Of a stretch of DNA of 64,000 nt, positions 55,066 through 64,000 are shown in pieces. Under the pieces are notes generated by a model, which worked only from the letters and a program-made list of their open reading frames with translations, had not been told where the DNA came from and did not search any database. Origin of the DNA: Macrocystis pyrifera (taxonomy: Eukaryota; Sar; Phaeophyceae; Laminariales; Laminariaceae). Both the position numbers and the translations under genes were made by a program. The stretch lies in contig JASSKH010000026.1 in the NCBI GenBank assembly GCA_031763025.1, forward strand, positions 5,888,429-5,952,428. Direction: 5' to 3'. Within the stretch, counting starts at the first letter, position 1, and the number at the start of each line of letters is the position of its first letter.

Positions 55066-56287
55066 CAGTCGTTTATGGTAGACGTGACGAAGGTCGATAT
55101 ACAATAGATACGTGGGAGGTATCGTCCTCCAGGAAATGCAGAAAAGCGAAGAGGCTGAGGCTGTGCGGTGGACGCCCTGCAAAGGGAGACGGGGCAAATA
55201 ATCCAACCTCTGTTTGTTGCATCTATGACTGTACCAGCATTGATACTAGCGGCTTAGACCTATGCCAATGGTAACGCGAAGTCGAAACGTTCTCTTTCAA
55301 AATATTGCTTTAAAAATACAGCCGGAAATATCCTCGTACCGCCGCTGTGGGGAAAAAGGGAAAAAACGTTTGATTTTTCCTTCTTTTTTTTCTAACGGCT
55401 GCAGGCGGCGCAATTTGTATTCTGTCGTTGCAGATTGTCAACTCGCTGATAAAAATCAGCTCGTGCGACGATAGATGCTCGATCTCGATATAGAATCAGC
55501 CCACGGCCAACCCGCTTGGTGTCGGGCAAGGCCAACGAGTATAGATGACGGCATCGAAGATAGGCAGTGGATAAATGCTCTTAGGGGGCGAGAGCTTGCC
55601 GGCGGCGTCCTGCGGTATCCTGCCAAACCTGAAAAAAAGCCTGTTTTTTGCCATTCGAGGCGGATCGAGAAATTTTGTCTTCTGTTTGGTACACACCAGC
55701 GGCTAAGTGTTTTTTTATCGTACGCGTGGCCAGCGCCCGCCATACGTCACTGGCCATTGTGTGAAGACGGTGACCCAAGGGTGGGTCGGAGCCCCTAACG
55801 AACGCACTCGGTTCAGAATTCATGACGCAATATTTGGTTTTGTCCATCGATGTCTGTCGAGGGCTCGGAATCTCGCCGCTTCGAACCAAAGATCGGCCTG
55901 AATTTTTCTCAAACCAATCTTGGCCCAACATCGGCCCCAGATTTGCTTTTTTCGGGCTTTTCCAAAAGTTGGAATTTTTTTTTTTTCTAAACGTGCCCAT
56001 AGGAAGCGTGTTCTAATTTTTTTTTGGGGGTATCTTTGGAATTCAAACTTTTTATTGACACTTCGCGTTCCCATTGGCATAGATCTTATACCCTCATGCA
56101 TTCATGTGGGTATGGAATTCATTCTCGGTTTGAGGCGTTATGATGTACACGTAAATGCCAGGGGTCTTTCACGGAGAACTATTCGCTCACTACCCCGATT
56201 CTCTCCTGTGCAGCGCCTCGACGTTCAAAACGCTTTCCCGCCAGAAGACTGCCCGGCAGACAAGGCACCGCGGTCGCACTCGTAACG
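55066..56287. other. Unassigned sequence
   Basis: Open frames on both strands (plus 55475-55798, minus 55581-56000) overlap one another. None shows a recognised domain. A T-run lies at 55976-55986. Confidence 0.35.
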
Positions 56288-56289
56288 AC

Positions 56290-56543
56290 AATAAACCTCT
56301 TAGAGACCCAGGTGCAGGGACCAAACCAATGCTAGGTACGTACGGGCTGATCAATCGCCAAGTGAGCATGCACAGCAGTACGACTAACACCATGCGGTCT
56401 ACGTGTTGAAGATGTTCTGTCGCACTGCAGCTTTCAGAGACACCCTCTACCCCACTCAGCAGTTGGATTATTTCGTGGGACTGATGCTGTAAACGTCGCT
56501 TGTTTTCACACGTTCTTTCCCGTTGAAGCCACAAGGGGCTTAA
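56290..56543. mobile_element. Diverged piggyBac-like MITE
   Basis: The left end ATAAACCTCTTAGAGACCC and right end CCACAAGGGGCTTAA match the neighbouring element. GGGACCAAACCAATGCTAGG corresponds to GCGACCAAAACAATGGTTGG. It shares the TTAA at 56540-56543 with the next copy. Confidence 0.6.
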
Positions 56544-56781
56544 CCCCTCAGGGACCCCGAGGTAGCGACCAAAACAATGGTTGGTAACTTTGATGTTATC
56601 AACCGTCTACGAGCGCGAGCGCCCAGCAAAACGGGTGGGATGATAACGCGCCCGTGCCGTACGGCTCCTTACATTGTAACTCGGTCACCACTTGTACCAT
56701 CTCCCAATCATGCAGTGGTCGTTGCTGTAATCGTCGTTTCTGTACCGACAATTTCCCCCCCTCAAGTCCCAAGAGGGTTAA
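56540..56781. mobile_element. piggyBac-like MITE with TTAA ends
   Basis: TTAACCCCTCAGGGACC and GTCCCAAGAGGGTTAA are inverted ends containing the TTAA target on both sides, as in piggyBac. No transposase. A second good copy is at 62916-63188. Confidence 0.75.
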
Positions 56782-57049
56782 CACAGGTTGTATGGAACAT
56801 CGGGGTACTCCCTTCCAGTTTTGCCCACCTACGTTGTCACTCACGTGTGCTGAGTGCTGCGTAGAAGGCCAAATTCATGCTATCCGATCAGAGCTCCGAT
56901 GAAACGGTCGGTCTAGACAGGTGGAGGCCTGGCTGTTGCCTCGCCCAGAACTGCTGTTCCCTATACGAATAGACCTCCCCAAGTAATGCGCCACGCTTTC
57001 TCTCATTCTTACATACGTCACCCCGGACCTTTCGAGGCACAACCATAAC

Positions 57050-57180
57050 ACTAGCCCACTCTCATGAATCGTATGCCCAGGAATATCGAAAATTCGGGGA
57101 AACACCGTTTCCGTTTCAAGACCTTCCAGGGCAATACCATAACACTAGCCCACCCTGATGAGCGGTAAACGCAGATATAT
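57050..57180 (-). mobile_element. Two LTR starts of a third LTR family
   Basis: On the minus strand GAGAGTGGGCTAG is followed by TGTTATGGTTGTGCCTCGAA. A second CTCATCAGGGTGGGCTAG is followed by TGTTATGGTATTGCCCTGGA. They share the polypurine-side block with the 8264 and 35756 families but have different LTR interiors. Confidence 0.6.
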
Positions 57181-57508
57181 TGAAGGTTCGGGAAACCGGT
57201 GCAGCGATATTTCACTAGGATATGTATCAAATCTGCGGCTTCTCGAAAACCACTTCCACACCTGTAACCAGCGAAGCTACGATGCCTCCCAAAGGAACGC
57301 TAAGAGGAGACAAAGGTAAGGAAACCTATGCCGAAGGGAGACTCAATAATCGTCAAACATTGAAGCTACCGCCACACCCACAGAGACGGAGGGGTGGCGC
57401 GGCAAAGTTGTGCTACCGGAAAAGGCAGAACACCCAAACTGCAATACTATGCCTTATCAAGAGTGTCCAGAATACAGGTCACCCGATCTACTAGTCATCC
57501 CCGTCGAT

Positions 57509-57655
57509 GGGGGGGGGGGGGGGGGTACTCGATATCATGCATGCCCGTAGTCGTATGACCATAAACCCTCGCATCCCCACAATGCCGGGACGGAGCACAT
57601 CGGGTTTTCGCCGACCAGGCAGACATTGCTTGCGGTCGGTGAAGGGGGGGGGGGG
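57509..57655 (-). mobile_element. Poly(C)-tailed SINE-like element, 5' truncated
   Basis: A 17-base G-run, TACTCGATATCATGCATGCC, GACGGAGCACATCGGGTTTT, CCAGGCAGACATTGCTTGC, then another G-run where the body is interrupted. Confidence 0.78.
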
Positions 57656-57660
57656 GGGAG

Positions 57661-59990
57661 GGTCGGCGGAACAACAAAAAGGAAACGAACGCGTGTGACT
57701 CACGGCAAAGCGAGAAAATGCTAAAATATCCCACCATGAGGCAATCAAAAGACTGGCGACAAAACATGAAGCGGGCGTGAAAATTAACGGCACACGGGAA
57801 AAATATTATGTAGGGAAATCGGCAAGCTATTACTTTTAGGGAGTAAGCATAGGTCGTAGGCCCTGAAGAAACGACTGCGAAACCGACAAGAAAACTGGAT
57901 TCATACGACAATAAAAACGCCCCACACAACAACGGAAAACAATCGACCGCGGTGAGTGATGGCGTGAAACTCAGCTGACTACGTCTGTCTGCGCCTCGAG
58001 ACTCGTCTATTGTACGTTACGTTGGGTTTCTCCGTAGGAAAGTGCCACATGTCTATGGACACATGCAGATTTGCAGACACTGGAGAACCCCGAACAGCTT
58101 CCAGTCGAAATTGTGTATCGAGCTGGAGGGAGAGGAAGCTTGATCAGTTCCAGCTCATCCAAATAACAAACTCAGTACCCCCCCCCGTCAATGGTCGTAC
58201 GTTACTGATTTTTCCCAAGTTGTGGTCGTCGTTGTACAAAATTGGGCGCCGTGGAGAAGCAGGGGTAGTGCTGTAGCGACGAAGCCAGCCCGCGCGCGAG
58301 ACGCAGCCCTAGGTGAGTGCCAGAAAACATTCGTTGTTACCTCAACAAACTTCTGGTTGTGCAACACCAACTCGCATCCGGCGCGACCTGCAGGCGGTTA
58401 GTTTGGCGGTGCTGGTTCGAAGTGCCGGCCCAACAGGGCAAACTCCGCTGGCGAGAGAGATGGAGGTCCATTCCCCGTTCCCAAGATGAGCGAGGAGTTC
58501 TGTCCAATGCGCCTCGTATATTGTCGCGACGACCCCATCTTGACCACGGACCGATTGGTGACCGATGATCACCTCCACTTCAATGCGCTGAAGGGGTGAC
58601 GAAATGTCGATGTATATGAGTACTGTGGTATGGGGAGGGGAATTCCTACTGCAGTGACGTTGATGAGCACGTCGCTTATTTTCAGTCCCCCGGCATATGA
58701 TTCAGCTTGGCGTCGTTGTCGTGGTGGTTGGCACAATACTTGTAGCGCGTGACGGAGACACGGTGGCGTGCATCCGTGCTGAGGGTGCCTGAGAGCATAT
58801 CCAGCTGTAAGGACCTTGAATGTGTAGAGCGAAACCGTCCAGCATGTCGGATGATACGGTTTCCACTCGGCAGCATGAGCTGGAACATGAAGATCAGGAA
58901 TACATATGCTCTGGAAGATCTAGATCTTTCAGGTTGAGACTGTTGATCTGTCCCATTCGGGAAAACTTTGATGTCCGGCGACACCACCGCGCGCGGAAAT
59001 CGCTTGGGGGCGACGTGGAAGCCTGACCAGGTGGACTTCATGGAAGCTAGTCGGGTGACAGTGCCGACCGAATTGTTGTATGAATGGCAAATCCTATGGT
59101 ATGTGAGACTGTTGTGCATGCCAAGTCATCATCGCGCTCAGTGACGACCATTTTTGGCATTGATGGTGTGGATCACACGCCCCACACCGCTGTTGTTGCC
59201 ATTTGGGTGGTTGAAGCCGCTCCCTAGAAAGGGTTCACCAAGAGTGCTTGTGTGCAGGGAGTGATTCCTCCATCGATTTCTTGCGTGGTGACTGTACACC
59301 AATTACACAGAAGATAGCGTGAAAAGCAGTCAGTCTTCTCCTGTAAATAATTCATCACGAACAACTCTGTCAAACGAACTCGACGGACGTGGACGAAATT
59401 ATCAGCGCATCGATACTTGAAAAGATGAGCCGGATGATAAGAGGCGTTCTAAGTGCCTTCGGAAGAAAGTTAAGCGGAAGCGATAGCATTCGTGTCCGCG
59501 CGAAGGTCGGCGAAGGGCAAGATGTAACAACTCTGCCCGTGAATGCAAAAAAGGCTTTCGGGCACTGATTGATAAGAACATCAAGATAGTCTGCTTTCAA
59601 TTCCAGACAGGTGCGTGACACCCCCCGGGGCGTGACTGGTAGAAGGCCGACGAAATCGACGCCGATCGCAATGCCGGGCTTAGCAAGCAGCAAACAGTGA
59701 CATCGAGATGCGGTGTCTGCGGGCCGCAAACCCACGAATATTTTCGTGATTTGCACTTGAAACAATTGCGAAGTCACCACCGAGTGCTAATTTTTTCACG
59801 ACATGAATTTAGCAAATAATTTATTGCTAAGTTGGCAACTTATTGTGCCAAAGTTTTTTTTGGATAATTACTCCGAACCTTTATTCCTTGTGTCGTTAAA
59901 AACGACCCTGCCGTTCATATCAACACACCAATATTTGTTTGTTTTTAATGCGCGTAGTATTCCTGTGGCCCCAAGGTAGCACACAGAAAG
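57661..59990. other. Unassigned sequence
   Basis: No domain is recognised. Open frames include plus 58317-58568, minus 58682-59119 and minus 59370-59780 (with GIAIGVDFVGLLPVTPRG, which superficially resembles a retroviral-type integrase turn). Possibly a decayed retroelement, not demonstrable. Confidence 0.3.
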
Positions 59991-61254
59991 ATGTCGAGAG
60001 ATAAGCTTAAGCTTGCATGTTCAAGGGTGCATGAGCGTTGGTACGTGAAAATGGAACAGGCTCGCTCGTCGTTGGACGAACAACCCGCGCACCCCGCTCG
60101 TTCGTCGTTCGACGTAAAGCGAGCGGGGGAGGCGTGCGGTTGGTTCAAAGGGACTAGCAGAAAACAATATGTTTATCAAGCGGCGGCGGTGTGGAGTCGA
60201 TCCTTCGTCAGCAAGCTCCTGGTGTCTCCGCAAAGGAGAAGCGCTGGCTTCTCTTCGAGGGAAATACGTGTTAGTAAAATCGTCGGGCAGGGCCAGCGAA
60301 CCGGCGGAAAAAAGCAAGCTCTGCCTATCCCTCCTGTTCCTAACAGGCGTGCGAATTTATCGCCCGGCGGAACCACATCGAACTGATTTTTTTCGGCCCC
60401 AGCGTCCCGAGGGCATCCAAATCAGTCGTAGCGGTGAAGGATGTGCCCGGGGGAGAGCGGGGGTCTAAAAGAAGCGAGAGATCCCAGAGGTTCGTCGATG
60501 TTGCGGTCGGACGAAATGGGTCCACCGGGATAGGCAGGCGCTTTGGAGTACGAGGCGGCCCCGCACCAACAACCGTCAAAATAGACAGTCGCGGGCACGG
60601 AACACCGTTGGACCGAATGTGCGCCGTCGGAACACAGGCGTTGGAGCACCAAATACAGGTGAGCCCGCAGCGAAAGAGAAACGCGTTCGCGGGCCCGGGA
60701 CATTCGACGCGGTGCTGGTCCCGTCGAACAGACGAACGAGGGGCCGGAGACGCTAGGTTCGAAGTCGTAATTACCGGTAGGTTTGCGCGGCGCCTGTAGC
60801 GGCGGCTTGCCGTCGGCGCCTCCGAGTAGAAACGCGGTTGGGGGCATGCATTGTAGCCAAAGGCGGCGGAGGGGGATCGGAGGGCCAGGGACAGTGGGCA
60901 ACCTGCGGAGCACTAGGACCAGGGGGAAGAGCGGGCGGACGCGGTCGGATCAGCGATCACGGCGGGGTTGGAAACCTGGGTCGAGCTCTTTGATGAAGGA
61001 AATAGCCGAGGAGAGCTTGTCTATCTCGGTAGTGGGCGGTTTCTGCGGAGACCACGCGGTCCACGGGGGGCACGGCAAAGAAGAAAGCGAAAACAGTGGC
61101 GGTCGCGCCGAAGCTGGTACAACAGCAGTAGTAGTGACGCAGCAAGAAACACGAGCGACAAAACTCTCCGTAGAGAGAAAAAAAATCGTCAACAACCATC
61201 ATATGATTCGACGTGAGTCCACGAGCGAGCAAAGTGTTGAATCCTTCTCTTGAT
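59991..61254. other. GC-rich unassigned sequence
   Basis: Overlapping frames on both strands (plus 60434-60799, plus 60783-61253, minus 60422-60913, minus 60950-61195). None has a recognised domain. A gene or retroelement interior is possible. Confidence 0.3.
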
Positions 61255-61262
61255 AAAAATTC

Positions 61263-62221
61263 CAGGGCTTTTCACTGGTCACGGGGTGTTCAAAATGTCA
61301 CGGGTCGGGTCGGGTCAGGAAGTGTTCAAAATCTCACGGTCGGGTCGGGTCGGGTCAAGAGGTTTTTAAATCTCGCGGGTTGGGTCAAGAGTTTTTCAAA
61401 TCTCACGGGTCGGATCGGATCGGGTCGGATCGGGTCGGGTCAAGAAGTTTCAAATCTCACGGGTCGGGTCAGGTCGGGTCAAGATGTGATGAGAAGCTCA
61501 CGGGTCGGGTCGGGTCATGACTCGCGAAAAACGGGTCACTCGCGGGTCGGGCCAGCATGACCCGCGATGTGTTTTCTGCTGCTCCGCGGGTCGGACCCGC
61601 GCATCCGGCTCGCGGATCCGACACTCAAAACACTTCCCGCTCCCTTACCCAAAGGCTTCTCCCGCACCAATACTCTATAATACTTATTTGGTATCATATT
61701 CAAACATCAATACAGCGCCAAATCCATATACGCATGCTCGCATCCATCCATGCCCGTTACAGTCAGGCCACTTCTCGCTGCAGGGCACACAAATGAACAT
61801 GAAAATATTTTTGAAGTGTCGACCCACGGGCCGGATTCGCGGGTCGAATCTGCCGGTCAAGATAAATGGTCTCGCGGGTCAAGGTGACCCGACCCACATG
61901 AAACCCGTGTCTCACTGGTCAATCGGAAAGTGACGAGTCGGGTCGGGTCGGGTCGAGTCGGGTCAGAAGGTTTTGAAATCTCGCGGGTCAGGTCGGGTCG
62001 GGTCAGAGATTTTCAAATCTCACGGGTCGGGTTAGGTCGGGTCAACACATTTTCAAATCTCGCGGGTCGGGTCGGGTCGGGTCAAGAGGCTTTCAACATC
62101 TCGCGGGTCGGGTCGGGTCAATTCGGCACACCTCAAAATTTTCGCGGGTCGGGTCGGGTCAGCTGACCCGACCCGAGCCGACCCGGCCCGTGAGGTTCGA
62201 CCTGACCCGTGAAAAGCCCTG
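61263..62221. mobile_element. hAT-like non-autonomous element packed with GGGTC repeats, copy 2 (inverted)
   Basis: The ends CAGGGCTTTTCACTGGTCA and GACCCGTGAAAAGCCCTG are flanked by AAAAATTC and AAGAGTTC (6 of 8 match). The core 61543-61905 is the reverse complement of the copy 1 core. Arrays of CGGGTCGGGTCGGGTCA with AAATCTCGCGGG spacers fill both halves. Confidence 0.78.
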
Positions 62222-62223
62222 AA

Positions 62224-62330
62224 GAGTTCAAGGCACGAACCGGAGTGGAGAGGGGGGAGGAGAGCTTGCTGTGTGACCCCGGACCTGAGTTTCGACTACT
62301 AATACCAGGTAGGACGGAGAGAAAAAAGAA
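62224..62330 (+). mobile_element. SINE-tail fragment interrupted by TA-bounded words
   Basis: AAGGCACGAACCGGAGTGG, GGAGGAGAGCTTGCTGTG and CCCCGGACCTGAGTTTCG match the 44100 family. After GACTA a 13-bp insert (CTAATACCAGGTA) precedes GGACGGAGAG. Confidence 0.7.
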
Positions 62331-62915
62331 GGTCGGCTATAATAAATAGGATATGGCATACGTGGCCCGTATGCGCGAAAATTGCCAAAATCAAAAGAAA
62401 CGAAAGGAATTCCACCCTAACGGCACTATCGGGTCGGGGCATCAGCCCACTCAGGCCGACGCCGGGGATCGGCTTAGAGCGAGCGAGTTCGTACGCGGGT
62501 GAGGTATACAGCCCCATCGTCCACTGGGGGTGTGACTCGACTACATCCATTGCCCGGTGGCGGTAGCAGGCAGGTTGTAGCAGGCGGACAGAAAACGGTG
62601 ACCCCGCTACAACTGCCCTTGCGGTGTATACTGGCGTGTGTAGTCGCTCCCCCGATACGCAACGAGTGTAGGGCAAACCAATCATCGGCATCACTACCTG
62701 GCTCATAGACCGGCGACAATTAAGGTCACATCTCTCGATGCTTTCCTGGTCGCTTTTGCGAGTACGAAAAGGGATAAAGAGCTGCAAAGGGAGCACGAGA
62801 ACAACACAAGACACCCAGACAAGGTACTTATTGCTGGGGTATTCAGCGAGTGCACCGGAATCCACCCCTGAATTCATTGAGTCGTTCATTGACGTATATG
62901 TATGTGCCCCCCCAG

Positions 62916-63188
62916 TTAACCCCTAAGGGGACCCCGAGATAGCGACCAAAACAATGGTTGGAAACTTTGGAGATATCAACTGTCTATATGAGGGCAGCGT
63001 GAACGCCCAGCCATATGGATAGGATAATGTTGCAGCTGTGCCGTACGACTCCTTGCATCGTAACTCGGACACCGATTTTGTACATATCACCCCCTTCGTA
63101 GCCGCGCAGTCAGTGGCTGGCCGTGTGCTGTAATCGTCATTTTTTTATCGTCAATATTTTCTCCTCTCTGGAGTCCCAGGAGGGATAA
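62916..63188. mobile_element. piggyBac-like MITE with TTAA ends, second copy
   Basis: TTAACCCCTAAGGGGACC and GTCCCAGGAGGGATAA as inverted ends; GCGACCAAAACAATGGTTGG and TCGTAACTCGG-type interior shared with 56540-56781. The right TTAA has mutated to ATAA. Confidence 0.75.
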
Positions 63189-64000
63189 TTTGATTGAGTC
63201 CAGTTGCTTGCTCAAAAGTGAATTAGTTGCTCGAAGAAGGCGACCGTACACATCTCGCAGCTCTTACGCACTTGCCACGACGACGACTCGACGAGAACAC
63301 ACACTCGTACGTATGTTGCAGGCTGTGGTAGGGGTGGTGCACCTGAAAAATTCTGAGTTTTTTTTAAAAGAATTTTCTGAGGATCCTCATTCGAGGAGCT
63401 CCGAATATTCCACCCAAGAACGGATTTTTGCGAAAACAAGTTGTTTTACGCTTGCTTGCTGACCCGATGATGAGCGATCAAAATTCCACGATGGCCTACT
63501 ACATCGTATTGATAGATACTGCAGTAGTTGGTCTACGCATGATATGTATGTCGAAAAAAAAAAAAAAAAAAAAACGATGCTGGGCAGTTCCTTACTGTAG
63601 CTGAGAAAAATCCCCATTGGTCATATATGCTTTGACCGAAAGGTGCTACCTACCCCTACATCTATCGCAGCACGCGTCGCCGGCACTAACCGACGGATAT
63701 ATATATATATATACAAGGGGGGCTTCGCCGCGGCGGGCTGACGCCCGCATGCGGCTCCGCGCATGCCCGTAATGGCCAAGGGCGTACCGGTGTACAACTT
63801 GAGGCTGTTAGTGCGACAGTACTGCCAAGGGGTGCATAAAAAAAAAACGTTTTGAGAGAAGAGAAAGAAAAAACTTCAAACACGAGAAAAACAAAAATTG
63901 CCATCCGCCATCCAGCCTAGCAGCGCATTACTCGTCCGTATACAACAGCAATCAACACTACAAAGTACTACGTACGAGACGCTCGGCGTCCGCACGGTGT
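63189..64000. other. Terminal segment without a recognised gene
   Basis: Includes an A-run (63556-63575) and (AT)n before ACAAGGGGGGCTTCGCCG at 63697-63740, which resembles 39893-39940 and may be a small shared repeat. Confidence 0.35.

Noticed and set aside
59370-59780. An integrase-like frame (GVDFVGLLPVTPRG)
   Set aside because: The resemblance is short. No HHCC or DDE residues are visible, and the opposite strand is equally open.

Overview
This is nuclear DNA from a eukaryote with spliced genes, long introns and a very heavy load of repeats. Exons are GC-rich and have clean GT-AG borders. The reverse transcriptase relics and the overall style suggest a stramenopile, most plausibly a brown alga; that is an inference, because no rRNA or species marker is present. 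There are no operons, CRISPR arrays or prokaryotic signals.

Three spliced protein genes can be reconstructed. (1) Minus strand, 690-5349: the 5' part of a WBP4/FBP21-like splicing factor. Its U1-type zinc finger is split across two exons and is followed by a proline-rich exon; the 3' end was not found. (2) Plus strand, 11031-24119: nine exons of a GDA1/CD39-family nucleoside triphosphate diphosphohydrolase (apyrase). All five apyrase conserved regions and a C-terminal membrane anchor are present. Exon 4 carries one extra G that breaks the frame. The N-terminal exon was not identified. (3) Plus strand, about 44635-51903, possibly starting at 31233: a four-helix membrane protein of unknown function whose exons join in a consistent phase 1.

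Mobile elements fill the rest. They include two copies of one LINE (15.7-18.2 kb minus; 46.9-49.2 kb plus) and a fragment of a second retroelement reverse transcriptase (33.4-34.1 kb). A numerous SINE-like family ends in poly(C) and shares its last bases with the LINE. There are tRNA-derived SINEs, an LTR element of 2.2 kb with a target duplication, a 665-bp LTR miniature, and two related LTR relics. DNA elements include a PIF/Harbinger-like element, a pair of hAT-like elements filled with GGGTC repeats, piggyBac-like MITEs with TTAA ends, and several short inverted-repeat MITEs. Tandem arrays occur at 24.9-25.9, 36.7, 39.3-39.7, 40.2-42.0, 54.4-55.1 kb and elsewhere.

The strongest unexplained signal is a small vocabulary of short words bounded by TA: TA-TTAA-TA, TA-CCWGG-TA and TA-CAGCAG-TA. 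Each occurs far more often than chance. In three places, comparison of repeat copies inside the window shows such words as precise small insertions, with a TA on both sides. They look like excision scars of TA-targeting transposons. The second notable signal is the poly(C) tail shared by the LINE and the SINE-like family.
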